Part shown: piece by piece, positions 1-8,004 of the stretch
Layout of the letters: the number at the start of each line of letters is the position of its first letter
Numbering within the stretch: the first letter of the stretch is position 1
From: Sediminibacillus halophilus
GTDB lineage: Bacteria; Bacillota; Bacilli; Bacillales; Amphibacillaceae
Reading direction: 5' to 3'
NCBI RefSeq assembly: GCF_900103695.1
Contig: NZ_FNHF01000001.1
Span: 930,001 to 994,000 of the forward strand
Length of the DNA: 64,000 nt
Program-made: the position numbers and the translations under genes
Notes under the pieces: model-generated
What the model was told of the DNA's origin: nothing
Seen by the model: the letters and a program-made list of their open reading frames with translations, nothing else
Databases searched by the model: none

Positions 1-117
1 TCAAATTTATTATTAAGATACAAACTACTTTCCATCTTAAACCGTCTTATTCTTAAGCTTCCAACCCCTGAATTGGAAGAAAGTGGCATCAACTAGCCGA
101 GGTCATCGGTGAAGTGC

Positions 118-150
118 AATAGGCGAGTTTGCCACTCGCCTATTTTTTAA
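118..150 (+). terminator. Rho-independent terminator
   Basis: A perfect stem (ATAGGCGAGT / ACTCGCCTAT) with a five-base loop runs into a T tract on the plus side. It would end a transcript entering from the left edge. Bases 1-117 contain no credible gene. Confidence 0.75.
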
Positions 151-257
151 GTATTAATTTTGGATGCCCAATATTCTTATCAGCAGTCTTGATGAACTCA
201 ATCATAAAAGAAAATTTCAAAAAACAGTAACTAAGAATACTTGTGTTTACTTTATGT

Positions 258-896
258 TTAATCTTTCCAAGCTGATTGCAGGATACACTCACAGAAATTT
301 TTTTGTTTATAGTTTGGATTAAAAAATTGAACGACATCAGATTTAATGTTACCAAAAGTGGTTTCTGGTTTGTGCTTAAAACCTTCATAAAAAGCTGGAA
401 TAATGTCTTGTTTGAAATGATTGCGCGGAAAAGCTTTTACAACTTCTTCTCTTAAGTCAGCCGGAAATTGTTCAAATCCCTCTCCCATAACATCTAGCCC
501 TACACCAGAGTATAATAACTCTACCTGAGATTCTTTATGTTCCGCTATACCAATTGTTGTGTGCAGTGCTATAGCATCCCATACAAGACGAATCGATTCA
601 TCTGGAACTTTATATTGTTGTAAAAAGCTTCTTGCCGTATTTGCACCATCTACTTCAAATCGCAAATCCGGACTGCTAAACTCCTTCGTTAACCCCAAAT
701 CATGGAATAAAGCACTGATATATAGTAATTCTAAATCATAATTCTTTTTTGCCTTCTTTCCCATGATGGCACCAAATAGAAACACACGATTTGAATGATT
801 CCATATCAATTCATTTCCATTCTCTCTCAAAATGTCTGATGCGTCCTTTGCCATTCTGGAATCCGGGATTTTAATACCTGCTATTTCACGAACCAT
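258..896 (-). CDS. HD-domain protein, cyanamide-hydratase-like
   Basis: This 212-residue protein has an HD metal-binding fold: His34 in WNHSNRV, the HD pair at 65-66 in LFHDLGLT, and a later ALHTTIG histidine. The spacing and the HSNRV...FHDLG pattern resemble the cyanamide hydratase/urea-hydro-lyase branch of HD proteins rather than (p)ppGpp or c-di-GMP hydrolases. It is soluble, with no signal peptide. It lies downstream of a LysR gene on the same strand, which may control it. The substrate cannot be told from sequence. Confidence 0.75.
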   Translation of the reverse strand: MVREIAGIKIPDSRMAKDASDILRENGNELIWNHSNRVFLFGAIMGKKAKKNYDLELLYISALFHDLGLTKEFSSPDLRFEVDGANTARSFLQQYKVPDESIRLVWDAIALHTTIGIAEHKESQVELLYSGVGLDVMGEGFEQFPADLREEVVKAFPRNHFKQDIIPAFYEGFKHKPETTFGNIKSDVVQFFNPNYKQKNFCECILQSAWKD

Positions 897-1014
897 TATC
901 TAATACACCCTTTTCAATGTATAGTCCTCATTTTCATGAGGCTATCTTCATTGTAAAAAGGTTGATATCATTTATCTATCCCATTATTTCTATCGTAATC
1001 ATAGTTAAAAACTA

Positions 1015-1944
1015 TCAAAGAAGGTTATTTAAAGCAGCTATTGAATCCTTCCCAATATTAAATTTCAACTTCTCAATTTCACGTACAAACAACTTAATAA
1101 AACTGCGTGTTGCAAAATTGACAAAAGCGTTCTTTTTCATTGTAAGGTATACATTTCTATTTAGATATGGATTTTCAATTCGTTGAAAAAACAAGTCCTC
1201 TGTATCATAAAAATCAAACAATGTACGTGACACAATACTACAACCAATCCCACTTCGAACTAAATTTAAGATTGATTCAATACTGGAAGTTTCTACAATA
1301 GGTTCTATTTGTTTCCCCATTCCGTCACTTGTTTTATCAAGTATTTTTCTACATTGATGTATTCTAGGAAATAGCACAAGAGGTTTGTCTAATAAAGCGG
1401 AGAATGAAATGCTCTCACTTCCATGTTTACGATTACTTATCAAGTAGAATTCCTCATTATATAACTTTATAACTTGCATTAACCCATTTTGACTGGAGTG
1501 AAAACCAATTCCAAAATCAGCCTGGTTTTCGAGCACAGCCTTCTCTACTTGATCAGTACTTTGAACGAAAACTTTAATATCAGGATACAATTGATTAAAT
1601 TGGATACATAAAGTGGAGATTAAATCCGTCATCTCTCCTGGTAACACAGCAACCTTTAACTCTCCTATTTTCACCTTAGTAAATGCTTCAATTTGTGAGG
1701 AAATATTTTGTATAGAGCCTTGTATATTCAAAGCTTCTGCTTGCACAATTTCTCCTACCTTGGTAAGTTCAATTTTCTTACCAATACGGTTGAAAAGTGG
1801 TGCTCCTAGTTCTTGTTCAAGTAACTTGATTTGATGACTTAATGTTGGCTGTGATATCCCTAATTTTTCTGCAGCTTTTGTAAAATGGAGTTCTTTACTC
1901 ACCATTAAAAAATATTTTAAATGTCGTAATTCGATTAATATCAA
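1015..1944 (-). CDS. LysR-family transcriptional regulator
   Basis: The N-terminus (LRHLKYFLMVSKELHFTKAA followed by LGISQPTLSHQI) is the LysR winged helix-turn-helix. The remaining ~210 residues are the periplasmic-binding-like effector domain. The frame stays open upstream, but LysR proteins begin just before LRHLKYF, so I place the start at a TTG preceded by AAGGAAAGGA, giving 309 residues. The effector is unknown. The gene may autoregulate and act on the downstream HD-domain gene. Confidence 0.85.
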   Translation of the reverse strand: MILIELRHLKYFLMVSKELHFTKAAEKLGISQPTLSHQIKLLEQELGAPLFNRIGKKIELTKVGEIVQAEALNIQGSIQNISSQIEAFTKVKIGELKVAVLPGEMTDLISTLCIQFNQLYPDIKVFVQSTDQVEKAVLENQADFGIGFHSSQNGLMQVIKLYNEEFYLISNRKHGSESISFSALLDKPLVLFPRIHQCRKILDKTSDGMGKQIEPIVETSSIESILNLVRSGIGCSIVSRTLFDFYDTEDLFFQRIENPYLNRNVYLTMKKNAFVNFATRSFIKLFVREIEKLKFNIGKDSIAALNNLL

Positions 1945-2113
1945 TCCTTTCCTTAAGGCAATTCTTCTAATAGCAAAGATGTCCGGCATGACGCATAGTG
2001 GACATGGCTCAAATGAACTGCCACTAGTCAATGCCATCTCCAACGATATTAGACTGGCAGACCCTACTCCAAAAGGTGTTGTACACGCACCAAGTTGTTC
2101 GTGCATCAAGAGC
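1945..2113 (-). other. LysR-MerR gap with ORF-like remnant
   Basis: The gap between the LysR and MerR genes stays open on the minus strand in the LysR frame. It would encode a composition-normal peptide including GACTTPFGVGSASL and SFEPCPLCVMPD. It has no LysR similarity and lacks a good ribosome binding site. It may be a remnant of a lost gene, or chance; I recognise no family. Confidence 0.3.
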
Positions 2114-2509
2114 TTATTGTTGTTTTTCGAGACTCCCGTACAATTTTTGGGCCCACTCCGGATTTTCGTAGACCTCAATTTTATAGTCGATAAGGTCAAG
2201 GTTTTTCTTCAAGTCCTCAATCTGCTTTAAAACTTGTTGGCGGTGTTCGGCGAGCATTTCCTTCCGTTCATCGAGTGTTTGCATACCTTGTGCGCACCAA
2301 TCAGCATATTGCTTAATTTCCTTGATCGACATCCCTGTATCCTTCAAGCAACAAACCATGGCCACCCAGTTGAGATCTTCTTCGGTAAACACCCGGTTTC
2401 CTGATTTGTCCCTCCCAATAAAGGGCATCAAGCCCTCTTTATCATAAAAACGGAGCGTGTGAGAAGATATCCCGAATTTTTTAGCAACTTCATTAATGGA
2501 AAAGTTCAT
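2114..2509 (-). CDS. MerR-family transcriptional regulator
   Basis: This 131-residue protein starts with the MerR DNA-binding domain (INEVAKKFGISSHTLRFYDK, then EGLMPFIGRD). It continues with the second winged-helix part (GMSIKEIKQY) and ends in a coiled-coil dimerisation helix (HRQQVLKQIEDLKKNLDLID). There is no cysteine-rich metal site, so it fits the group that controls oxidoreductases rather than metal sensors. It is divergent from the SDR at 2740, and two 19-bp-spacer promoters with a shared palindrome lie between them. Confidence 0.9.
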   Translation of the reverse strand: MNFSINEVAKKFGISSHTLRFYDKEGLMPFIGRDKSGNRVFTEEDLNWVAMVCCLKDTGMSIKEIKQYADWCAQGMQTLDERKEMLAEHRQQVLKQIEDLKKNLDLIDYKIEVYENPEWAQKLYGSLEKQQ

Positions 2510-2525
2510 TTTTATCCCTTCCCTC

Positions 2526-2556
2526 TTGACTTAGAGTTAACTCGAATTAATATGCT
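2526..2556 (+). promoter_or_regulatory. MerR-type promoter, copy 1
   Basis: The -35 TTGACT (2526-2531) and -10 TATGCT (2551-2556) are separated by 19 bp, the long spacer typical of MerR activation. The spacer holds the palindrome GAGTTAACTC. It points toward an eight-codon ORF at 2621. Confidence 0.75.
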
Positions 2557-2620
2557 TATCATAGACCACAAGGAATACCATATCAAGTAGTTTACTAAAA
2601 AACGGAAGGAGAAAAAATAA

Positions 2621-2647
2621 ATGAATATATTCAAAATCACCTCTTGA
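2621..2647 (+). CDS. Eight-codon ORF, truncated gene stub or leader
   Basis: An ATG preceded by GGAAGGAGAAAAAATAA opens a frame MNIFKITS that stops at TGA. The stop codon overlaps the -35 box of the second MerR-type promoter. It has a real ribosome binding site and its own promoter copy, so it looks like the first codons of a gene lost by deletion, or a leader peptide. Confidence 0.35.
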   Translation: MNIFKITS

Positions 2648-2674
2648 CTTAGAGTTAACTCGAAGGGATATAGT
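2644..2674 (+). promoter_or_regulatory. MerR-type promoter, copy 2 (for SDR)
   Basis: TTGACT (2644-2649) and TATAGT (2669-2674) have a 19-bp spacer containing the same GAGTTAACTC palindrome as copy 1. The two copies share the run TTGACTTAGAGTTAACTCG. This is the likely MerR-controlled promoter of the SDR at 2740. Confidence 0.8.
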
Positions 2675-2739
2675 TACATTGACCACGTACAAATTATGAC
2701 CTAGTGGTAAATACTCTTAAATAAAAAGGAGAGAGATTT

Positions 2740-3504
2740 ATGAATTCAACTCAAAAAATTGCACTTGTAACCGGTGGCAGCCGCGGGTTAGGAAAAAATT
2801 CTGCTATCGCACTGTCACGAAAAGGAATTGACGTGATAATCACGTATCACAGCCGCAAGAAAGACGCGGAAGCAGTCGTTAAGGAAATTGAAGATAATGG
2901 CCGAAAAGCCGCAGCGCTGCAACTGGATACCGGTGTTGTATCTTCCTTTGAAACTTTTGTATCCCAACTGTCCAACGTACTTAAGGAAAAATGGGATCGG
3001 GAACAATTCGACATTTTGGTCAACAATGCTGGTTTCGGAATACACGTGCCTGTTACGGAAACAACCGAGGAACAATTTGACAGTATGATGAACGTGCAGT
3101 TCAAGGGTGTCTTTTTCCTGTCTCAGAAGCTGTTTCCTCTCATTGCTGACAATGGAAGAGTTGTCAATGTTTCCACGGGCTTGACCCGTTTTGTGATTGA
3201 AGGCTTCGGAGCTTATGCTGCGATGAAAGGTGCAATCGAAGTATTGACGAAGTACATGGCTAAAGAATGGGGAAAAAGAGGCATTCGAGTCAATACCGTC
3301 GCCCCAGGAGCAATCGCCACAGATTTCGGGGCTGGCGCTGTAAGGGATAATCACCAAATGAGGGAATTTATTGGCTCGGAAACAGCATTAGGAAGAGTCG
3401 GAGAACCCGACGATATCGGCGGAGTTGTCGCCTCCTTATGCACGGATGAGATGGGCTGGGTAAATGCGACACGCCTTGAAGCATCTGGTGGACAGATGCT
3501 CTGA
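2740..3504 (+). CDS. SDR-family NAD(P)-dependent oxidoreductase
   Basis: A classical short-chain dehydrogenase of 254 residues. The Rossmann glycine motif TGGSRGLG is at 11-18, NNAG at 95-98, and the catalytic triad is Ser145, Tyr159 and Lys163 (YAAMK). The arginine in the glycine motif favours NADP(H). It follows AAAGGAGAGAG and sits downstream of two MerR-type promoters divergent from a MerR gene, so it is probably induced by the reactive compound that MerR senses. The substrate is unknown. Confidence 0.9.
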   Translation: MNSTQKIALVTGGSRGLGKNSAIALSRKGIDVIITYHSRKKDAEAVVKEIEDNGRKAAALQLDTGVVSSFETFVSQLSNVLKEKWDREQFDILVNNAGFGIHVPVTETTEEQFDSMMNVQFKGVFFLSQKLFPLIADNGRVVNVSTGLTRFVIEGFGAYAAMKGAIEVLTKYMAKEWGKRGIRVNTVAPGAIATDFGAGAVRDNHQMREFIGSETALGRVGEPDDIGGVVASLCTDEMGWVNATRLEASGGQML

Positions 3505-3533
3505 TCCCTCATTCCTCGATGACGTAGGATAGT

Positions 3534-3775
3534 CTGATACCGTTGTGCATAATGCCAGATACATGTAATCGGCTACGTAGAGACGTTGACACCTGAGGCC
3601 ATCCAACATCTGTATGATATCAACGCAACCGGGATCTTAACCGAGCTGTACTCCCTCACAGACGGGAACGCAGCTCGGGCACCTTGCTCTACGTTGGCAG
3701 TACTACTTCGATGGTGGTCCCGCCATTCCTTGGTCATTACGGGGCGTCGAGGTTCGCTCGATAAAAACAGCATCA
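3534..3775 (+). pseudogene. Decayed second SDR gene (internal fragment)
   Basis: Read across frame changes, this stretch gives a connected SDR core: DTVVHNA (the NNAG region), then VIGYVETLTPEAIQHLYDIN, then a shifted frame with NRAVLPHRRERSSG and VGSTTSMVVPPFLGHYGASR (active-site Ser and YxxxK region, with Arg for Lys), then FSLDK in a third frame. Neither the glycine motif nor the C-terminus is present. It differs from the intact SDR just upstream, so it is not a simple tandem duplicate. Confidence 0.7.
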
Positions 3776-3785
3776 ATTTTACTCA

Positions 3786-4355
3786 TCATACATCCCCCTT
3801 ATAAATGGTTAAGTTATGCCAATTCCGTTTCCACTCTTTTCTTTTCATCCGCTGTTCAAATATCTTTAACAGCTCTTTATCGGACAGAAATCTTGGGGAT
3901 GGTTTCACTTCAAGATTTAGTACATCCTTTATTCCATGCGGAGCGGAAATGACAATATCTCCATACTGATTGGTTTTCACTCCTATAGCTGTGGCAGTTT
4001 CCGGGAAGTTTGCCATTGCATCCATCGAAGATAAATAGGGAGAAAGACTATTCACTTTATGCATTCTTGCCTGGTTTTTCACCGACCATGGGATACCGGG
4101 AAGAATGAACGATAGTTGCTTCTCCAATCGCTTCTCGTATTCTTCTTCAGGTTGTGTTGGATCAAAAAAAATAACGTCGATATCGGAAAGAGGTGTCCGC
4201 TTACTAAACTGATGCATGGTGTCCCATATTTTTGCTCGGACAAACCCCGCACACACCCACCAATCTGGCAGTTGAAGTTTTGCTGTTGCATGGATAATGT
4301 CCATCATCCAACTATCCTCCTCAATTAGCTGGATAATATCGGTTTCTGTTTTCAT
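3786..4355 (-). CDS. Nucleotidyltransferase-family protein (NTP_transf_6 type)
   Basis: A 189-residue protein matching the NTP_transf_6/DUF925 group: a WWVCAGFVRAKIWD entry motif, then LSDIDVIFFD, with the paired acidic residues of a polymerase-beta-like site. The start chosen overlaps the stop of the upstream hydrolase by one base and has AAGGGG eight bases before it; an ATG six bases earlier is possible. It is translationally coupled to the alpha/beta hydrolase. The biological substrate of this family is not established. Confidence 0.75.
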   Translation of the reverse strand: MKTETDIIQLIEEDSWMMDIIHATAKLQLPDWWVCAGFVRAKIWDTMHQFSKRTPLSDIDVIFFDPTQPEEEYEKRLEKQLSFILPGIPWSVKNQARMHKVNSLSPYLSSMDAMANFPETATAIGVKTNQYGDIVISAPHGIKDVLNLEVKPSPRFLSDKELLKIFEQRMKRKEWKRNWHNLTIYKGDV

Positions 4356-5242
4356 TACCATTTCCCCTTCTCTTTCAACATTGCCATGATTACTTCCACA
4401 AGAAGGTCAGGTCTGTCAAAATGAATTTGATGACTAGCATTTTTCGCTACTACGAAAGTAGCGCTTGTCGTCAACTTTGTCTGATTGAAGACGAGTTTTT
4501 GCCAAACATCCTCTAAACCCCGTGCCTCTGAATGCTTCAGTCCCTCTTGTTCTACCATCTCGCGAACTGATTGATCCGCATCTCGCACCATAACAGTCAA
4601 AGGTACTTCAGGAAACGGACCCATTGTCTTTACCTTGGCCGTATCATCCGGCATCGATTGAATCTCTTCCGCCATGGCTTTATACAAATCAGGATTACAT
4701 AGGAAACCTTTCCATTTGCTTCGATCGATGCCATCCGGAACCTCTTCTATCCAGGAAGCAAGTTCTTTGCTTAACTCTGCACTTGTTAAGTCTGCATAGT
4801 AGACGCACTTCTCTATCCAGGCATCGTTTGAATTTTCATCTTCTTCTATCTCCACTTCGTCAAGCAGTTGGTAATCAACGGAAGAAGCGTCGACCAAAAC
4901 AAGCCCACAAATCATTTCCGGATAGGCCTTGGTGAAATGCTGCAGACATAAACCGCCGTATGAATGTCCGACCAGAAGTGGGTTGCTTATGTGTAATTGC
5001 TCTAACACTTTATATAAATCAACCACGTTCGACTCTATATTTCTCCACCCATAGCCAAGCGTCGATTTACCACATCCTGCACGGTTAAACAGAATGACTC
5101 TTGCATGGTTGGCCAACTGCCGTGCAATGTTTTCCCACTCATAGATTGAGCAAGCCATTCCTGGTTGGATAACGACCGGTTTTCCTTCCCCTATATCGAG
5201 TACTTCCAATTGCTTGGCACCTATATCAATCATCTTTTCCAT
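4355..5242 (-). CDS. Alpha/beta hydrolase
   Basis: The fold is evident from FNRAGCGKS, the nucleophile elbow GHSYGG (Ser near 94), LVLVDASS and a C-terminal ASHQIHFD histidine. It has 295 residues and no signal peptide, so it is cytoplasmic. I prefer the ATG at 5242 because GGAGA lies five bases before it; another ATG is 15 bases upstream. It overlaps the end of the Nudix gene by 17 bp, which suggests one operon. The substrate is unknown. Confidence 0.85.
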   Translation of the reverse strand: MEKMIDIGAKQLEVLDIGEGKPVVIQPGMACSIYEWENIARQLANHARVILFNRAGCGKSTLGYGWRNIESNVVDLYKVLEQLHISNPLLVGHSYGGLCLQHFTKAYPEMICGLVLVDASSVDYQLLDEVEIEEDENSNDAWIEKCVYYADLTSAELSKELASWIEEVPDGIDRSKWKGFLCNPDLYKAMAEEIQSMPDDTAKVKTMGPFPEVPLTVMVRDADQSVREMVEQEGLKHSEARGLEDVWQKLVFNQTKLTTSATFVVAKNASHQIHFDRPDLLVEVIMAMLKEKGKW

Positions 5243-5693
5243 AACTATCTCCAACATTGGTCAGTCGGTTTTTCACTTCCCCGACCGCCCATACCTGGTG
5301 TTCATGAAATAAGTACTCCATCGCTTCCACTAGGCTGAACCAACGCAAATAGTGCCCCGGCTCACTTGGCTCTCCAAGTAATCCTGTCTGGTAACAGCTA
5401 TAAAAATGACCTTCACTCAGCATGTACTTGCACTGATTGGTAGAATAGAAGTACTGTTGGGCGCAACCGATAAACGACCCAACCGCTATTTCCATCCCCA
5501 TTTCTTCTATTGCCTCTCTCTTCAGACATTCCTGATGCGTTTCTCCTGCTTCAATGCCTCCACCAGGCAAAAAGAACTTCCCATTCTCTGTTTCGATGAC
5601 GGCAAGTGAGTTTTCTTCATTTATCAGTAATCCATACACCCCTGGTCGAAAATTATACTGTTTATCTTTTTCTTTCCTTCCGAATTGTTTCAT
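5226..5693 (-). CDS. Nudix hydrolase
   Basis: A 155-residue protein carrying the Nudix box as GGIEAGETHQECLK followed by REAIEEMGM, which binds Mg2+ and cleaves nucleoside-diphosphate-X bonds. It is the first gene of a minus-strand unit with the alpha/beta hydrolase and nucleotidyltransferase, joined by short overlaps. Which nucleotide it hydrolyses cannot be told. Confidence 0.9.
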   Translation of the reverse strand: MKQFGRKEKDKQYNFRPGVYGLLINEENSLAVIETENGKFFLPGGGIEAGETHQECLKREAIEEMGMEIAVGSFIGCAQQYFYSTNQCKYMLSEGHFYSCYQTGLLGEPSEPGHYLRWFSLVEAMEYLFHEHQVWAVGEVKNRLTNVGDSYGKDD

Positions 5694-5760
5694 TTTAGAA
5701 CCCTGCCTCTCTTTGAGTAAGAAAATCGCCTGTACTAAACTTATCCTTTATTTCCATCTA

Positions 5761-6324
5761 TTAAGAAGACGCCAATTCCATCTGGCCCAGAACAGACATC
5801 CCTAGCGGATTGGGCTGGCTCATTTGGGAAGTCGCTAAAACTGCCGACAGCCAATACAGGGCGGAAGATGAAAAGACAATGGAAGAAGCCCAAGCAGGTT
5901 TTTTTTTTGAAAACAAAGCCACCACTGAGGTCAGAATCGAGAGGGAAGGAAACATCCACCATCCGTACAAGTACAAGCTCTTTCAAGTAGTAAGGAAGAG
6001 AAGACAGGATGCCCATCCAAATATGCCGCAAAGGAGAGAAAGGTAACTCGACCAGAAGTATCGCTCCCCCACTCGACGTATCCATTGCCTGTTTTCCGGG
6101 CGGCTGCTGTATACATAAAGTGCCCCGATGAGGAAAGGGGCAAGCAGGTAGGTATGTGCACCGAATAGGTATGAACCGATGAGTGGTATCAGTATGGCAG
6201 TTATATAGCCGGATATTTTATTTCATTTATAGAACAGTAACGAAAACAACATACCAGTTGTCGCAATCAGTAAATAGAGGGAAAAGATAGCGAGGATGAT
6301 GAGGCCGCTGGTGGTTAAATCCAT
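5761..6324 (-). pseudogene. Integral membrane protein gene with two in-frame TGA codons
   Basis: An ATG at 6324 with AGGGAGGA upstream opens a 188-codon frame that runs to a stop at 5761, interrupted by TGA at codons 34 (6223-6225) and 114 (5983-5985). Around both stops the frame keeps membrane-protein character (LIILAIFSLYLLIATTG, GYITAILIPLIGSYLFG, YGWWMFPSLSILTSVVALF). The length is an exact multiple of three, so no frameshift is needed. Both stops could be TGG-to-TGA changes. It follows the 103-residue membrane gene by 45 bp. I do not recognise the family. Confidence 0.7.
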
Positions 6325-6369
6325 AAAACGTCCTCCCTTTGTCACCAGTCGAGTTTTCCAAAATTCTCA

Positions 6370-6681
6370 TCAAGACAACGTTAAGCTCAATACAAACGGA
6401 GCAACAAATAAGACAAGTGCACTGATCAAAAGCCCCTTGGTGACTGTTTTACTGAGTCTTTTCCGTCCTTCTCCCTGATACCAACCGGAAAACTGCCACT
6501 TATTTCGATACAGGACAAATAAAACCAGGTAGATGGCAATGCCGACAAGCCACTGATACTTCTCCACTCCGGCAGACCATGTATAAATATTGCCCAGAGC
6601 CATCCAAATCAACGCCGACAAAAATACAAAAATGAAAACAATACGAAGAAGTTCAAAAACTACAGATAGCAGTGCCTTCAT
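6370..6681 (-). CDS. Small integral membrane protein, unknown function
   Basis: This 103-residue protein has three predicted membrane helices (VFELLRIVFIFVFLSALIWM, WLVGIAIYLVLFVLY, GLLISALVLFVAPFVLSL) joined by a basic loop containing GEGRKR. No domain is recognised. It lies between a nucleotidyltransferase and the broken membrane gene on the same strand, and may have worked with the latter. Confidence 0.65.
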   Translation of the reverse strand: MKALLSVVFELLRIVFIFVFLSALIWMALGNIYTWSAGVEKYQWLVGIAIYLVLFVLYRNKWQFSGWYQGEGRKRLSKTVTKGLLISALVLFVAPFVLSLTLS

Positions 6682-6723
6682 TCGTTCTCCCCCCTCCGCT
6701 TTTACATGCTGATAATAGGGCTC

Positions 6724-7464
6724 TTACTTGCTTCGAGCAGCTGTAGTTTTTCCAGAAGAAAAACCAGCGAAAAGGCGCCCTCCGTATGGTTCCATCATAC
6801 TGTCTACCAGCTGGATGACTTTTTCTTTATTGCTATCCCGGTAAAAGGTATCGAAGGCCAAAGTAAAACGATCTGCAAATGCAGAATCATAGTGTCGCAA
6901 AGTACGAATGAGCCACTTGGAAGCTCCTTCCCATTGTCCATTGACGCGCAAGTAAAATTCACTCGTCAGCTGAGCCAGTGTATTGGCAATCACTAAGTCT
7001 TCCTCCCGCAGGGTACTGCCAATAAAATCATCAAGCGTATCGGTGAGAAAATACCGTTTTTGTTCAATCACGGTTGCAGTCCAACATTTTGGTCCGGCCG
7101 CTAGAAGCGCTGCGGCTTCCTTTTTTATCGTGTCAATCAAGCCGCTGCTATCCTTTAAAACTAGGCCCTCACTCACCATACGAGGCATGGACGGTCTGGC
7201 TCGCTCCACATCTAGTTGAAAAAACACTTGATAAGATTGCAAATTATGTACAAATACCTCAATCGGCCAATCGAACTCCACAAAAGACTCGCGATAAGAA
7301 CTTGAATACTGTGAATCAAAAACAACGATATCTAAATCCGAAGTATTTGTTGCTTCTCCCCTTACAACACTTCCTGCTAGTAACGCTCCCTGACAATCAG
7401 GAAAATGTTTATTGATAAATTTTTTCGCTGCAATTTTTGCATCATGCTTTGATATGCGCTCCAC
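6724..7464 (-). CDS. Nucleotidyltransferase domain protein
   Basis: The polymerase-beta/MNT signature is clear: GSVVRGEATNTSDLDIVVF gives the GS motif and the two catalytic aspartates of DxD. The rest of the 246 residues is mainly helical and resembles proteins annotated broadly as nucleotidyltransferase or aminoglycoside-adenylyltransferase-like. It is unrelated to the shorter nucleotidyltransferase at 3786. Whether it modifies antibiotics, RNA or protein cannot be told. Confidence 0.8.
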   Translation of the reverse strand: MERISKHDAKIAAKKFINKHFPDCQGALLAGSVVRGEATNTSDLDIVVFDSQYSSSYRESFVEFDWPIEVFVHNLQSYQVFFQLDVERARPSMPRMVSEGLVLKDSSGLIDTIKKEAAALLAAGPKCWTATVIEQKRYFLTDTLDDFIGSTLREEDLVIANTLAQLTSEFYLRVNGQWEGASKWLIRTLRHYDSAFADRFTLAFDTFYRDSNKEKVIQLVDSMMEPYGGRLFAGFSSGKTTAARSK

Positions 7465-7485
7465 GACACTACCTCTTTCCCATAA

Positions 7486-7680
7486 TTAGTCAACATCGCA
7501 GGAAAAGGACCAGTTAATGGCGAACAAATCCTTTTCCACATTGGGACTGCCGCCAATTTCCTTACATTGATTGGCTGCATTATTGATTTGCAAGCGGTTC
7601 ATGACGGAAGTGGCAATCAATAAAAACACCACTAAAAAAATCGTCATCCCTGTCAACAAAAATAACATTTTTCTTGCCAT
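7486..7680 (-). CDS. Small single-pass membrane protein
   Basis: This 64-residue protein has one strong N-terminal helix (MLFLLTGMTIFLVVFLLIAT) and an extracytoplasmic tail with two cysteines (NQCKEIG, FSCDVD) that might pair. It ends 21 bp before the downstream nucleotidyltransferase. No family is recognised. The 254 bp upstream (7681-7934) contain no gene and no signal I can name. Confidence 0.6.
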   Translation of the reverse strand: MARKMLFLLTGMTIFLVVFLLIATSVMNRLQINNAANQCKEIGGSPNVEKDLFAINWSFSCDVD

Positions 7681-7934
7681 TGTTGTTTCCCCATTTCCAC
7701 ACTCCCAATTGTCCAGTGAATTACTAGTGATTCTTCTGCATTAGGTTTATATCAATTCAGCTATGCTGGGAATTTCTGATAGTTCTAAGCTACCATACTT
7801 GCTAATCGCAGGAAACCTTTTATTTTAGAAGTGAAATCTTAGCTGTATCATCGACCAAAGCGGGAATGAGGTTAATTACTCATAAACCGATAAGAATGAC
7901 AAATGTTAAGAATAGGCGAGAAAGGTGCATGCTT

Positions 7935-7960
7935 GTTTCTCCTGTATCCCAAAGGGGTAT
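7935..7960 (+). promoter_or_regulatory. SigB-type promoter
   Basis: GTTTCT (7935-7940), a 14-bp spacer and GGGTAT (7955-7960) match the general-stress SigB consensus, with a perfect -10. The start codon of the stress SDR lies 45 bp downstream. Confidence 0.8.
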
Positions 7961-8004
7961 ATCCAAAAAGAATTCAACGGAATCACTTAAAGGAGGAAAT
8001 AGAT

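Noticed and set aside
1942-2199. N-terminal extension of the LysR protein to 394 residues
   Set aside because: LysR proteins start just before LRHLKYF; the extension overlaps the merR gene and has no LysR similarity.
2815-3357. 180-residue minus-strand frame inside the SDR gene
   Set aside because: It is a shadow of the SDR coding frame, without motifs or its own start signals.
5761-6324. UGA recoding (Trp or Sec) in the membrane gene
   Set aside because: Other genes here use TGA as a normal stop, there is no SECIS-like element evident, and two nonsense mutations in one gene are a simpler explanation.
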